A DNA stretch of 64,000 nucleotides from Pelomonas sp. Root1237. GTDB taxonomy: Bacteria > Pseudomonadota > Gammaproteobacteria > Burkholderiales > Burkholderiaceae_C. Under the pieces are notes generated by a model that worked only from the letters and a program-made list of their open reading frames with translations, was not told the DNA's origin and did no database searches. Positions 41,551 to 51,033 of this stretch are shown here, piece after piece (position 1 is the first letter of the stretch; each line of letters begins with the position of its first letter). Position numbers and translations under genes: made by a program. The stretch spans positions 509,845 through 573,844 of the forward strand of contig NZ_LMDK01000001.1 in NCBI RefSeq assembly GCF_001425055.1. Direction: 5' to 3'.

Positions 41551-44147
41551 TGAACGCCTTTGTCTTCAAATTCCCGCTCGCGGCAGCCCTGCTGGCTGCT
41601 GCTTCGCTGGCTCAGGCCGCCGGCCCGCTGCTGCTGACCGAGCACCCGCGCAACCCGCAGCCGCTGCGTTGGGACACGAGCAAGCCCATCCAGGTCTACA
41701 CCGACATCGGACCGCTGACCTACCGCGACAGCGGCACGGAGTTCCTCAGCAACACTCAGGCCGACAGGATCACCGCCTTTGCGCTGAAGCAGTGGAGCGA
41801 TGTGCCGACCTCGACCTGGAAAGCCGTCACCGACCCGGCCAAGTTCAAGAAGTTCAGCCAGCTCGCGGGCGTCGGCGTGGACGTGAAGGACGGCGAGACC
41901 GCCAAGCGCGTCTATGGCCAGGCGCTGGAGGGCGGCATCTACGTCATCTACGACCAGCGCGGCCAGGTCATCGAGGAGTATTTCGGCGTGCCCAAGGACC
42001 AGGTGCTGGGCATCGCCTTCGCCGAGATCGCCGAGGACCGCGACGGCGACGGCTACCCCGAGACCATCGTCAAGGCCACGGCCGTCATGAACGGCTATGT
42101 CGTGCCGCATGAGCCGTTGGACCCAGACCAGCCCTGGATGCCGCCGCCCGACATCGACGGCAAGCGCATCGCCGGCGTGTTCACGCACGAGTTCGGCCAC
42201 GCCATCAACCTGTCGCACTCGCAGGTCAACGGCACCATGGCCTATTTCAGCCACCCCTACTACTACGAGGCCTTCCCAGGCGTGCCGGGCTGCGTGCCGG
42301 CCCTGCATTCCTGGCGCGACGACGATCCGGCGGCGAAAAAGATCGATCCGAAGTACATCGAGACGATGTTCCCCTTCATCGACCCGACCTTCCCCGATGC
42401 CAACGGCCGCAACGCCGGTTACGAGCAAAGTACGGTGGACCGCAGCGACGACATGGCGGGCATCTCCGACCTCTACCCGAGCGCAACCTACCTGAAGACG
42501 CGCGGCTCGGTGGCTGGCACGCTGTTCCTGAAGGATGGCCGCACGCCCTATGGCGGCATCAATATCGTCGCCCGCAACGTTGCCGACCCGCTCGGCGACG
42601 CGATCTCGGCGATGAGCGGCGACAAGACGCAGGGCCTGGTCGGCCCCGACGGGCGCTTTCGCATCAACAACCTGAAGCCCGGGCAGAAGTACGTGCTCTA
42701 CCTGGAGGAGATCGTCGCTGGCGGCTATCCGACGACGCCGACCGCCCTGGTCTCCGAGGCCGAGTACTGGAACAGCAACGAGCAGTCCAACGCGGCCAAC
42801 GACCGCGCCTGCACGGCCAGCGCGATCACGGCCGAGGCGGGTGTCACCAAGACGGCCAACTTCTACTTCAATGGCTACAAGGACGGCGTGCAGTACACGC
42901 CCATCGTCTACGGCTTCCTGGGCAGCATGTCCAAGGACGGCGAGCGCGCGGCGGGCTGGATCGACAACAAGCCCTTCGTCTGGGACTCGCGCAGCGGTGT
43001 TGAATGGGCGCCGGACGGTGTTGCGGGCGTCAACACCAGCATCACGCGCGACGGCCGCAAGCTCATCGTGCAGGCCGACCTCAACGGCAACGTCATCGGC
43101 ACCGATGGCGAAGGCCAGCCGGTGAAGACCAACTCGGCCACGATCTGGGACACCCGCACCGGCGGCCTGACCGACCTGGGCAACCTCAACCGCGACCGCT
43201 GCGGCGGCAGCAGCCAGATCGGCGTCAGCAGCAGCTACGGCTGGGCGCTCGATTCGACCGGCCGCACGGCCGTCGGCACGGCCTATGTGGACCGCAATGG
43301 CGATGGCAGCTGCGAAGGTGGCTGGTCCGGCGACGCCACCATCGGCGGCGAAGTCATCCCCTTCATCTGGACGGCGGGCCGCGGCATGCGCGCGCTGAGC
43401 CTGGACGGCGTGGACCTGAGCGCCGAGCCCTGGCACCGGGCGCATGCGGTCTCGGCCGACGGCCGCGTGGTGCTGGGCAACAGCAACTTCATGAAGGCCT
43501 ATGCCTGGATTGACGAGGGCAAGCCGATCGACCTCTACAAGGCCGTCGGTGCCATCGACGGCTATGCGATGACGCCCGACGCTGGCCGCGTGGCGCTGAA
43601 CACGGAGCGCGACGGCGTCGTGTTCTGGAATGCCAACAAGGGCAGCAAGGCCAGCGCCTTCACGAAGTTCAGGCAGATGCAGTGGTGCGTGGACATGCCG
43701 CTGCTGGGCCTGGACGTGACCTGCGAGAGCGAGGGCGCCGCAGCCATCCAGCAGCAGTTCGGCGCCATCCCCGTGCAGGTGGCCGACATCAGCGACGACG
43801 GCAAGATGATGATCGGCTCGGCCGGTGTCTGGTTCAGCGGCCTGCGCGGCGTGCTGTGGCTGGAGGACATCGGCTGGATCCAGCTCAGCGACTTCTTCCG
43901 CACCCAGGGCGTGGCCGAGGCCTATCGCTACGGCCTGGACGGCCCGGCGTCGATGAACGCGGCCGGCAACGAGATCGTCGGCGGCATCCCGGGCTACCCG
44001 ATGAGCTGGTATGTCGACCTGAAGAAGGCCTTCGTCTGCAAGCATGGCAACTCGACCGAGGTCGGTTTCCCGAGCGAGTTCGTCGACGAAGTGAAGCACG
44101 GCGCCCGCATGGGCCGCTGCGAGCATCTGCGGCACTCCGACCGCTAG
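41550..44147 (+). CDS. secreted metalloprotease (HEXXHXXXXXH) with HAF-like repeat C-terminal domain
   Basis: 865 residues. Signal peptide (LAAALLAAASLAQAA, residues 10-24). The zinc motif HEFGHAINLSH is at 213-223, with ligands His213, His217 and His223 and catalytic Glu214, the metzincin/matrixin pattern; a possible Met-turn is ETMFPF about 50 residues later. An acidic DRDGDGYPE segment before it may bind calcium. A beta-sandwich-like region (AGTLFLKDGRTPYGGINIVA) precedes a large repeat region with phrases such as AGWIDNKPFVWD and HAVSADGRVVLGNSNF, which resemble extracellular HAF repeats. Its stop shares CTAG with the convergent cyclase gene. Confidence 0.85.
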   Translation: MNAFVFKFPLAAALLAAASLAQAAGPLLLTEHPRNPQPLRWDTSKPIQVYTDIGPLTYRDSGTEFLSNTQADRITAFALKQWSDVPTSTWKAVTDPAKFKKFSQLAGVGVDVKDGETAKRVYGQALEGGIYVIYDQRGQVIEEYFGVPKDQVLGIAFAEIAEDRDGDGYPETIVKATAVMNGYVVPHEPLDPDQPWMPPPDIDGKRIAGVFTHEFGHAINLSHSQVNGTMAYFSHPYYYEAFPGVPGCVPALHSWRDDDPAAKKIDPKYIETMFPFIDPTFPDANGRNAGYEQSTVDRSDDMAGISDLYPSATYLKTRGSVAGTLFLKDGRTPYGGINIVARNVADPLGDAISAMSGDKTQGLVGPDGRFRINNLKPGQKYVLYLEEIVAGGYPTTPTALVSEAEYWNSNEQSNAANDRACTASAITAEAGVTKTANFYFNGYKDGVQYTPIVYGFLGSMSKDGERAAGWIDNKPFVWDSRSGVEWAPDGVAGVNTSITRDGRKLIVQADLNGNVIGTDGEGQPVKTNSATIWDTRTGGLTDLGNLNRDRCGGSSQIGVSSSYGWALDSTGRTAVGTAYVDRNGDGSCEGGWSGDATIGGEVIPFIWTAGRGMRALSLDGVDLSAEPWHRAHAVSADGRVVLGNSNFMKAYAWIDEGKPIDLYKAVGAIDGYAMTPDAGRVALNTERDGVVFWNANKGSKASAFTKFRQMQWCVDMPLLGLDVTCESEGAAAIQQQFGAIPVQVADISDDGKMMIGSAGVWFSGLRGVLWLEDIGWIQLSDFFRTQGVAEAYRYGLDGPASMNAAGNEIVGGIPGYPMSWYVDLKKAFVCKHGNSTEVGFPSEFVDEVKHGARMGRCEHLRHSDR

Positions 44148-45259
44148 TCGATGCAGGTGCGGTTGCGCCCTTCCGCCTTGGCCTTGTAGAGCAGGCGGTC
44201 GGCGCGCTCCAGGGTCTGGGCCAGGGTGTCGCCGCGGCGGTGCCCGGTCAGGCCGATGGAGACGGTGATCGCCACCTGCTTGTCGTCACCAATGTCGATG
44301 CGCAAGGCGGCGGTCTGTTGGCGCAACCTCTCCATGCCGGCCACGGCCGGCGGCATGGCGGTGTCGGGCAGCAGCACGAGGAACTCCTCGCCGCCCCAGC
44401 GCGCCAGCACGTCGGTGCCGCGCATGGCGGTCTGGCCGCCCTGGGCGAAGGCGCGCAGCACGGCATCGCCGGCCGCATGGCCGTGCTCATCATTGACGCG
44501 CTTGAAGTGGTCCAGATCGACGAGGGCGATGCAGAAGTCGTGGGGGTGGCGAAGCGATCGCAACAGCTCCTGGTCCATCAGCGCCTGCACCTGGCGGCGG
44601 TTGGGCAGGCCGGTCAACTCGTCGCGCGTGGCGATGGCCTGCAACTGGGCCAGCGCCCGGGCCAGCTCCTCGCGCTGCTCGGACAGGCGGCGGCGGATGC
44701 GGCTCAGCCGCGCCGTCAGCACGGCCACGGCGGGCAGCATGCAGGCCAGCATGACGAAATGACCGAACTCCACCTCGGGCGGGTAGGCCGCAGGCTGGAG
44801 CCAGGCCATGGTGCCCATGACGATGGCGAACAGCGCGAGCGCAAAGAAGCTCAGCACATAGGCGCTGCGCGCGCGCAGCTGGAACATGCCGAACATCAGG
44901 ATCAGCGTCAGCACCGGGAAGGCGCCACCGCGCAGCAGCCCGGCCTGCGCATAGCCCAGGGCCGCGCAGCTGATCGCGAAGGCGATCTGTACGCTGGTCA
45001 GCGAGGGGTCGGTGAAGCGCCGCGACCAGCCGCTGCGGATGGCGGCATAGATCAGCGCCATGCCCCCCAGGGAATAGCCCGTCCAGGCCCAGAGCAGCGG
45101 TCCGAATTCTCGGCCGCTGACGTCAACGGCGTAATACAGCATCACCGCACTGATGCCCATCAGCGCCATCGCGAGCGAGGTCTGGCGCAGCCGCAGGCGC
45201 TGGGCTGGTTCGCTGCCCAGCCACAGGTCGCCGAGCCGACGGAGGTGCGACATCGCCAT
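44144..45259 (-). CDS. membrane diguanylate cyclase (GGDEF, intact I-site)
   Basis: Makes c-di-GMP from two GTP. 371 residues: six or so N-terminal membrane helices (about 28-185), a short coiled coil (about 188-210), then GGDEF domain. The active-site loop GGEEF is at 289-293 and the inhibitory-site RxxD (Arg280, Asp283) stands five residues before it, so product inhibition is expected. The substrate loop ALVDLDHFKRVND is normal. Two possible Met starts lie within three codons. Its stop codon overlaps the metalloprotease stop on the other strand. Confidence 0.95.
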   Translation of the reverse strand: MAMSHLRRLGDLWLGSEPAQRLRLRQTSLAMALMGISAVMLYYAVDVSGREFGPLLWAWTGYSLGGMALIYAAIRSGWSRRFTDPSLTSVQIAFAISCAALGYAQAGLLRGGAFPVLTLILMFGMFQLRARSAYVLSFFALALFAIVMGTMAWLQPAAYPPEVEFGHFVMLACMLPAVAVLTARLSRIRRRLSEQREELARALAQLQAIATRDELTGLPNRRQVQALMDQELLRSLRHPHDFCIALVDLDHFKRVNDEHGHAAGDAVLRAFAQGGQTAMRGTDVLARWGGEEFLVLLPDTAMPPAVAGMERLRQQTAALRIDIGDDKQVAITVSIGLTGHRRGDTLAQTLERADRLLYKAKAEGRNRTCID

Positions 45260-45320
45260 GGCGCTAGCCTACCGCGCCGGCGGTGCCGGGCCTTGCCCGC
45301 CTGCGTCCTTGTTCGAGCCT

Positions 45321-46058
45321 TCAGCCCACGTAGCCGGTCTGCAACGCTTGCGCCCAGTCGGGCCGGCCGTTGCGCGCGGCCAATGTGGCCATCGCGCCGT
45401 GGTCATAGGGCACCGCGTGCTGGGCACAGTGCCAGGCGCCGTCGAGCTTCTCGACGATGGCGTAGGTCGCGTCGGGCGTGCCGCGCTCGACGACATAGCG
45501 CTCCGGCTCATCGTCCACATAGGCCTGCAGGCCGACGCTGCCGGGGTTGACGAGAACCTGGTTGCTGACCACGCGCAGAAAACGCGGCAGATGGCTGTGG
45601 CCGCAGGCGATCAGTGCGCTGCGTTGATCGCCCAGGCGCTCGGCGATCTCGGCGGCCGTGGCCAGGCCGAGTACGCCGCCGCGCGGGGTTTCCAGGAAGT
45701 GCTCGCAGTCACTGCGTGGCGTGCCGTGGCACAGGAAGATGTCCGGCGCCCATTGCCACATCGGCTGCAGACTGCGCAGCCAGTCGAGCTCCGGCGTGCC
45801 GAGCGTGGACAGCGCATAGCCGTCGGAGGCGCCACCGGCGTCGGGCTGCCATTCGAGGATCTGGCGTTCGTGGTTGCCGGCCAGGATGGGCCAGCCCGAG
45901 GCCATCAGGAACTGCGCCGTCTCGCGCGGCATCAGCGGGCCGGAGAGGTTGTCGCCCAGGCACAGCACTTGGTCGGCGCCGCGGCGGCGGATGTCGGCGG
46001 CAACAGCTTCAAGGGCGGGCAGATTGCCATGGATGTCTGAGACGAGGGCGATGCGCAT
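45321..46058 (-). CDS. metallophosphoesterase, YfcE/calcineurin-like family
   Basis: 245 residues. Metal-binding motifs: DIHGN (MRIALVSDIHGNLPAL), GDNLSG, GNHE (AGNHERQI), and CGHSH with NPGSVG near the C-terminus. This is the compact YfcE-like phosphodiesterase fold; the substrate is unknown. The ATG at 46058 begins exactly at MRIALVSDIHGN; an upstream frame extension is rejected. It lies ten bases after the Lrp-type regulator gene on the same strand and may be co-transcribed with it. Confidence 0.92.
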   Translation of the reverse strand: MRIALVSDIHGNLPALEAVAADIRRRGADQVLCLGDNLSGPLMPRETAQFLMASGWPILAGNHERQILEWQPDAGGASDGYALSTLGTPELDWLRSLQPMWQWAPDIFLCHGTPRSDCEHFLETPRGGVLGLATAAEIAERLGDQRSALIACGHSHLPRFLRVVSNQVLVNPGSVGLQAYVDDEPERYVVERGTPDATYAIVEKLDGAWHCAQHAVPYDHGAMATLAARNGRPDWAQALQTGYVG

Positions 46059-46068
46059 GATCTCGAGA

Positions 46069-46578
46069 CTAGCCGCCCAAGTGACCGAGAGGCAACACGC
46101 CGCTGGCCTTGACCTCACCAAGCGAGAAGCTGGTGTGGATGTCCTTCACGTTCGGCAGGTTCAAGAGCGTGTCGATGGAGAAGCGCGAGAAGGCGTCAAG
46201 GTCGGTCGCCATGACCTGCAGCTCGAAGGTGCCGGCGCCCGAGATGTAGTGGCAGGCGATGACCTCGGGCAGCTGGCGGATGGCGTCTTCCAGCGGCTTG
46301 GTGGCGGCGCCCGCGCTGCGCTCGGCGTCCACGCGCACAAAGGCCAGCACGCCCAGGCCGAGCTTCCTGCGGTCGATCTCGGCGCGGTAGCCGGTGATGT
46401 AGCCCTGGTCCTCCAGCCACTTGACGCGCCGCCAGGTCGGCGCGGCCGACAGGCCGATGCGCTGGGCCAGTTCGGCGTTGGACAGGCGAGCATCGGCCTG
46501 CAACTCGGCCAGGATGGCGATGTGGTGGCGGTCGAGGGCTTCGGGAGTGGCGCTGGAATCGACGACTTGAGAACTCAT
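46069..46578 (-). CDS. Lrp/AsnC-family transcriptional regulator
   Basis: 169 residues. An N-terminal helix-turn-helix (LDRHHIAILAELQADARLSNAELAQRIGLSAAPTWRRVKWLEDQG) is followed by the RAM ligand-binding domain (LGVLAFVRVDA, VIACHYISGAGTFELQVMATDLDAF). Lrp-type proteins sense amino acids. It is divergent from the indolepyruvate oxidoreductase gene with a 216-base spacer, so it is the natural regulator of aromatic amino-acid catabolism there. Confidence 0.94.
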   Translation of the reverse strand: MSSQVVDSSATPEALDRHHIAILAELQADARLSNAELAQRIGLSAAPTWRRVKWLEDQGYITGYRAEIDRRKLGLGVLAFVRVDAERSAGAATKPLEDAIRQLPEVIACHYISGAGTFELQVMATDLDAFSRFSIDTLLNLPNVKDIHTSFSLGEVKASGVLPLGHLGG

Positions 46579-46794
46579 GGTTTGCCCTGATCGGCGAAGT
46601 TGCGATGCAATTGGAAGCGAATTTGGCAGATCTGAGCAAGAAGATTGCCAGGGAGGCTGGTTTCGAGCGCAATTGAGAAAGCACTGCTCGCCCCCATTTC
46701 CCTACACTGATCGGTCCGGCCATACTGGCCCATGGCCCGCGCGCCTGCCTCACAAGGGCTGGCCTCTCGGGTCGCCATTCAGGAGCTCCCACTG
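46579..46794. promoter_or_regulatory. divergent regulatory region between the Lrp-type and indolepyruvate oxidoreductase genes
   Basis: 216 bases, noticeably more AT-rich than the flanking genes around 46600-46690 (for example TTGCGATGCAATTGGAAGCGAA and GCGCAATTGAGAAAG). This fits an Lrp-binding region. An AGGAG Shine-Dalgarno sits eight bases before the ATG at 46795. I can define no exact operator. Confidence 0.5.
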
Positions 46795-49700
46795 ATGAAC
46801 GCCCCGCTGCCCGAACACATCCTGCGCGCGCTGCAGACTGTCTCCCTCGACGACAAATACGCGCTCGATTCCGGCCGTGCCTTCATGAGCGGCGTGCAGG
46901 CCCTGGTGCGGCTGCCGATGCTGCAGCGCACGCGCGATGCGATCGCCGGGCTGAACACGGCAGGTTTCATCAGCGGCTACCGCGGCTCGCCGCTGGGCAC
47001 GTACGACCAGGCGCTGATGGCGGCCAAGAAGCATCTGGCCAAGCAGAACATCGTCTTCCAGCCCGGCGTCAACGAGGAACTCGGCGCGACGGCCGTCTGG
47101 GGCACCCAGCAGCTCGACCTCTTCCCCGAGAAAGCCAAGTTCGACGGCGTCTTCGGCCTCTGGTACGGCAAGGGCCCGGGCGTGGACCGCTGCATCGACG
47201 TGTTCAAGCACGCCAACATGGCCGGCACGAGCAAGCACGGCGGCGTCATCGCCATCGCGGGTGACGACCACATCGCCAAGAGCTCGACGGCCGCACACCA
47301 GAGCGACCACGTCTTCAAGGCGGTCGGCTTCCCGACCTTCTTCCCGAGCAGCGTGCAGGACATCCTGGACATGGGCCTGCACGCCTTTGCCATGAGCCGC
47401 TTCTCGGGCGTGTGGGCAGGCATGAAGACGATCCAGGAGATCGTTGAATCCTCGGCCTCGGTCAGCGTCGACCCGGATCGCGTCAACATCATCCTGCCGG
47501 AAGACTTCCAGATGCCGGCCGGTGGCCTGCACATCCGCTGGCCGGACCCGCCGCTCGAACAAGAGTCGCGGATGATGAATTACAAGTGGTACGCAGCGCT
47601 GGCCTACATCCGCGCGAACAAGCTGAACTACAACGTCATCGAAGGCGCCAACGACCGCTTCGGCCTGATCACCAGCGGCAAGGCCTTCAACGACACCCGC
47701 CAGGCGCTGCACGACCTGGGCCTGGACGACGACACCTGCCGGCGCATCGGCATCCGCCTGCACAAGGTCAACGTCGTGTGGCCGCTGGAAGCGCAGATCA
47801 CGCGCGACTTCGCCAAGGGCCTGCAGGAGATCCTGGTCGTCGAAGAGAAGCGCCAGATCATCGAGTATCAGGTCAAGGAAGAGCTCTACAACTGGCGCGC
47901 CGACGTGCGCCCCAACGTGCTCGGCAAGTTCGACGCCGGTGACGGCGGCGAGGGCGGCGAATGGAGCGTGCCCAACCCGAGCGAGCACTGGCTGCTGCGC
48001 CCGCAGGCCGACTTGACGCCGGCCATCATTGCCCGCGCCATCGCCAAGCGCCTGAAGAAGCTCGGCGTTGACAGCGACATCGCGGCCCGCCTGGATGCAC
48101 GCCTGGCCGTCATCGATGCCAAGGAAAACTCGCTGAAGGCCGAAGAGAAGACCGCCGGCGGCGCCGACCGCACGCCCTGGTTCTGCTCCGGCTGCCCGCA
48201 CAACACCTCCACCCGCGTGCCCGACGGCTCGCGCGCCGTCGGCGGCATCGGCTGCCACTACATGGTCACGTGGATGCCCGGCCGCAACACGGCCACCTTC
48301 ACGCAGATGGGCGGCGAGGGCGTGCCCTGGGTCGGCCAGGCGCCGTTCACCGACGAGAAGCACATCTTCTCCAACCTGGGCGACGGCACCTACTTCCACA
48401 GCGGCAGCCTGGCCATCCGCCAGAGCATCGCTGCGGGTGTGAACATCACCTACAAGATCCTCTATAACGACGCGGTTGCGATGACCGGCGGCCAGCAGGT
48501 TGGCGAGCGCCCCGAGGGCCACACCGTCATCCAGATCATGAACAGCGTGATCTCGGAAGGCGTGAGGAAGCTGGTCATCGTCACCGATGAGCCGGAGAAG
48601 TACGAAGGTGTGGCCCTGGCCCCCGGCGTCACCGTGCACCACCGCGACGAACTGGACGAGATCCAGCGCCAGTTCCGCGAGCTCGAAGGCACCACGGTCA
48701 TCATCTATGACCAGACCTGCGCCACCGAAAAGCGCCGCCGCCGCAAACGCGGCAAGCTGGTGGACCCGGCCAAGCGCGTCGTCATCAACGAGCTGGTCTG
48801 CGAGGGCTGCGGCGACTGTTCAGTGCAGTCCAACTGCCTGTCCATCGAGCCGCTGGAGACCGACTTCGGCCGCAAGCGCCAGATCAACCAGAACACCTGC
48901 AACAAGGACTACTCCTGCGTGAAGGGCTTCTGCCCGAGCTTCGTCACGGTGGAAGGCGGCGAGCTGAAGAAGCCCAAGAAGGAAGCGCGCAAGAGCCCCT
49001 TCGACGCGACCCTGCCGCCGCTGGCCATGCCCATCGTGCCCAACGCCGACAAGGCCTGGGGCATCGTCGTCGGCGGCGTCGGCGGCACGGGGGTCATCAC
49101 CATCGGCCAGCTGCTGGGCATGGCAGCTCACCTGGAAGGCAAGGGCGTCATCACCCAGGATGCCGCGGGCCTGGCGCAAAAGGGAGGCGCGACCTGGAGC
49201 CACATCCAGATCGCCAACAGCCCGGAAGCGATCTTCTGCACCAAGGTCGGCACCGCGGAGGCCGACCTCGTCATCGCCTGCGACGCCATCGTCGCTGCCA
49301 ACAAGGCGACGCTGGCCGTCATGCGCGAAGGCCGCACCTATGTGGCGCTGAACACGCACGGCTCGCCGACGGCAACGCTGGTCAACGACGCCAACTGGAG
49401 TTTCCCCGGCGCCGCCTGCGAGGCCGCCGTGGGCAATGCGGTGGGCCGCGACCACCTGGGCTCCTTCGACGCCGAAGAAGTGGCCGTCAAGCTGGTGGGC
49501 GACTCGCTCTACACCAACCCGCTGATGCTGGGCTATGCCTGGCAGCAGGGCCGCATCCCTCTCAGCTACGACGCGCTGATGCGCGCCATCGAGCTCAACG
49601 GCGTGCAGATCGACAACAACAAGATCGCCTTCGAATGGGGCCGTCGCTGTGCCAGCGACCTGAAGAGCGTGCAGGCGCTGTATGCCGCGCAGCAGGTCAT

Positions 49701-50340
49701 CCAGATGGTCAAGCGCCAGGGTGTCGACGAGATCATCACCAAGCGCGTCGACTTCCTGACCGGCTACCAGAACGCCGCCTACGCGGCCGAGTACAAGGCC
49801 TTCGTCGACAAGGTGCGCGCCGCTGAAGCCAAGCTGGGCGGCACGACCAAGCTGACGGAAGCGGTCGCGCGCTATCTGTTCAAGCTGATGGCCTACAAGG
49901 ACGAGTACGAGGTCGCCCGCCTGCACACCGACATGGGCTTTGCCGAGAAGGTGGCCGGCATGTTCGAGGGCAACTACAAGCTGGTGCATCACCTCGCGCC
50001 GCCGCTGCTGGCCAAGAAGAACAACAAGGGCGAGCTGGTCAAGCAGCCGTTCGGCCAATGGATTCGCCCCGCCTTCGGCCTGCTGGCCAAGATGAAGGGC
50101 CTGCGCGGCACGGCCTTCGACATCTTTGGCCACACCGCGGAGCGCAAGATGGAGCGCCGCTGGATCGCCGACTACCGCGCCGGTGTCGACAAGGCGCTGG
50201 CCGGCCTGACGGTGGAGAAGCTGGCCGATGCGGTTGAGCTGGCCCGCGTGCCGGAAGACATCCGCGGCTACGGCCACGTGAAGGAGCGCCACGAGAAGGC
50301 CGCCCGCGCCAAGTGGGACGCACTGCTGGCCAAGGTCTGA
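46795..50340 (+). CDS. indolepyruvate ferredoxin oxidoreductase, fused alpha and beta subunits
   Basis: Oxidatively decarboxylates arylpyruvates, from aromatic amino-acid transamination, to aryl-acetyl-CoA with ferredoxin as acceptor. 1181 residues: a thiamine-pyrophosphate enzyme module in the first 700 residues (FCSGCPHNTST, GGIGCHYMVTW, GDGTYFHSG), an iron-sulfur segment with CEGCGDCSVQSNC and CNKDYSCVKGFC, then a gamma-type 2-oxoacid module (GGVGGTGVITIGQLLGMAAH). Fusion of IorA and IorB in one chain is usual in Proteobacteria. The ATG at 46795 has AGGAG upstream. Regulation by the divergent Lrp protein is likely. Confidence 0.94.
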   Translation: MNAPLPEHILRALQTVSLDDKYALDSGRAFMSGVQALVRLPMLQRTRDAIAGLNTAGFISGYRGSPLGTYDQALMAAKKHLAKQNIVFQPGVNEELGATAVWGTQQLDLFPEKAKFDGVFGLWYGKGPGVDRCIDVFKHANMAGTSKHGGVIAIAGDDHIAKSSTAAHQSDHVFKAVGFPTFFPSSVQDILDMGLHAFAMSRFSGVWAGMKTIQEIVESSASVSVDPDRVNIILPEDFQMPAGGLHIRWPDPPLEQESRMMNYKWYAALAYIRANKLNYNVIEGANDRFGLITSGKAFNDTRQALHDLGLDDDTCRRIGIRLHKVNVVWPLEAQITRDFAKGLQEILVVEEKRQIIEYQVKEELYNWRADVRPNVLGKFDAGDGGEGGEWSVPNPSEHWLLRPQADLTPAIIARAIAKRLKKLGVDSDIAARLDARLAVIDAKENSLKAEEKTAGGADRTPWFCSGCPHNTSTRVPDGSRAVGGIGCHYMVTWMPGRNTATFTQMGGEGVPWVGQAPFTDEKHIFSNLGDGTYFHSGSLAIRQSIAAGVNITYKILYNDAVAMTGGQQVGERPEGHTVIQIMNSVISEGVRKLVIVTDEPEKYEGVALAPGVTVHHRDELDEIQRQFRELEGTTVIIYDQTCATEKRRRRKRGKLVDPAKRVVINELVCEGCGDCSVQSNCLSIEPLETDFGRKRQINQNTCNKDYSCVKGFCPSFVTVEGGELKKPKKEARKSPFDATLPPLAMPIVPNADKAWGIVVGGVGGTGVITIGQLLGMAAHLEGKGVITQDAAGLAQKGGATWSHIQIANSPEAIFCTKVGTAEADLVIACDAIVAANKATLAVMREGRTYVALNTHGSPTATLVNDANWSFPGAACEAAVGNAVGRDHLGSFDAEEVAVKLVGDSLYTNPLMLGYAWQQGRIPLSYDALMRAIELNGVQIDNNKIAFEWGRRCASDLKSVQALYAAQQVIQMVKRQGVDEIITKRVDFLTGYQNAAYAAEYKAFVDKVRAAEAKLGGTTKLTEAVARYLFKLMAYKDEYEVARLHTDMGFAEKVAGMFEGNYKLVHHLAPPLLAKKNNKGELVKQPFGQWIRPAFGLLAKMKGLRGTAFDIFGHTAERKMERRWIADYRAGVDKALAGLTVEKLADAVELARVPEDIRGYGHVKERHEKAARAKWDALLAKV

Positions 50341-50363
50341 TCTCGTACAGGCGCTGACAACTG

Positions 50364-50405
50364 CCCCACAAGCCCGCGTCAAGCAGGCTTGCGGGGGGGC
50401 TTTGT
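50364..50405 (+). terminator. intrinsic terminator of the indolepyruvate oxidoreductase gene
   Basis: CCCC-A-CAAGCC pairs with GGCTTG-C-GGGG around an 11-base loop (one mismatch), followed by GGGCTTTGTCTTT. It sits 24 bases after the stop and before the convergent lipoprotein gene. Confidence 0.65.
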
Positions 50406-50408
50406 CTT

Positions 50409-50918
50409 TCAAGGGCGTACTGTCGAGTGTTGCAGCACGATCAGCCAGCGACCGTCGATGCGCTGATAGGCAAAGCTGTAGCGCGCCGGCCGCGTCTTCA
50501 TCTGGCCTTCGACCTGCTCGCTGAACTCGTATTGGCCCGACCGCACCGCCGTGTCGCCGAACAGCTGCAGGTTGCCGATGATCCAGCGCATGCGCGCCGT
50601 CGGCCGTTGCGCCATCTGCTCGAAGAACACCGGCAGTGCAACGCCGTCCAGCGGCACGGCCGTGTATTCGTCGTCGGTGATCAGCGCGCCCGGGGCATAC
50701 AGCTGCTGGAGCCGTCGTGGGTCGCGGCTGTTGTAGGCGTCCTTCCAGTCTTCCAGCGCCTGCATCAGGTCGTTGGCGCAGTTGCTGCCGGGCTGGTCGC
50801 AACGCAGCGGCGGTGACACGACCACCGTGCGCTTCGTCGTGCAGCCGCTGCCGGCCAGCATCAGCAGCAGGCATGTCGCCGCAGCGAGCACGCGGCGCAT
50901 CTTGTTGATCATTGCCAT
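50409..50918 (-). CDS. lipoprotein with SnoaL/NTF2-like domain
   Basis: 169 residues. Lipobox LAGSGC places the acylated Cys at residue 26 after a short hydrophobic signal. The rest reads as an NTF2-like fold: LMQALEDWKDAYNSRDPRRLQQLYAPGALI, MRWIIGNLQLFGDTAVRSGQYEFSE, and FAYQRIDGRWLIVLQHSTV at the C-terminus. DUF4440-type proteins of this kind are common; a ligand is unknown. It is divergent from the DUF2167 gene, 115 bases away. Confidence 0.85.
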   Translation of the reverse strand: MAMINKMRRVLAAATCLLLMLAGSGCTTKRTVVVSPPLRCDQPGSNCANDLMQALEDWKDAYNSRDPRRLQQLYAPGALITDDEYTAVPLDGVALPVFFEQMAQRPTARMRWIIGNLQLFGDTAVRSGQYEFSEQVEGQMKTRPARYSFAYQRIDGRWLIVLQHSTVRP

Positions 50919-51033
50919 GTTCAGCCCCCCTGCGTTGTGGTGCGAATTGTGAATCTGCCCGTCGCGGGGCAATCCCTGAACGGGGCCGCGTCCGGGGTTG
51001 CCTAGACTGCGCCCTTTCCAACAGGGAGAACCA

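Noticed and set aside
46066..46071. TAGTCT seven bases before the metallophosphoesterase start as a leaderless promoter
   Set aside because: The hexamer overlaps the stop codon of the upstream Lrp-type gene, so it is explained by coding and the two genes are probably co-transcribed.
46795..50340. Fused alpha/beta indolepyruvate oxidoreductase as a novel fusion
   Set aside because: Single-chain forms of this size are common in Proteobacteria.
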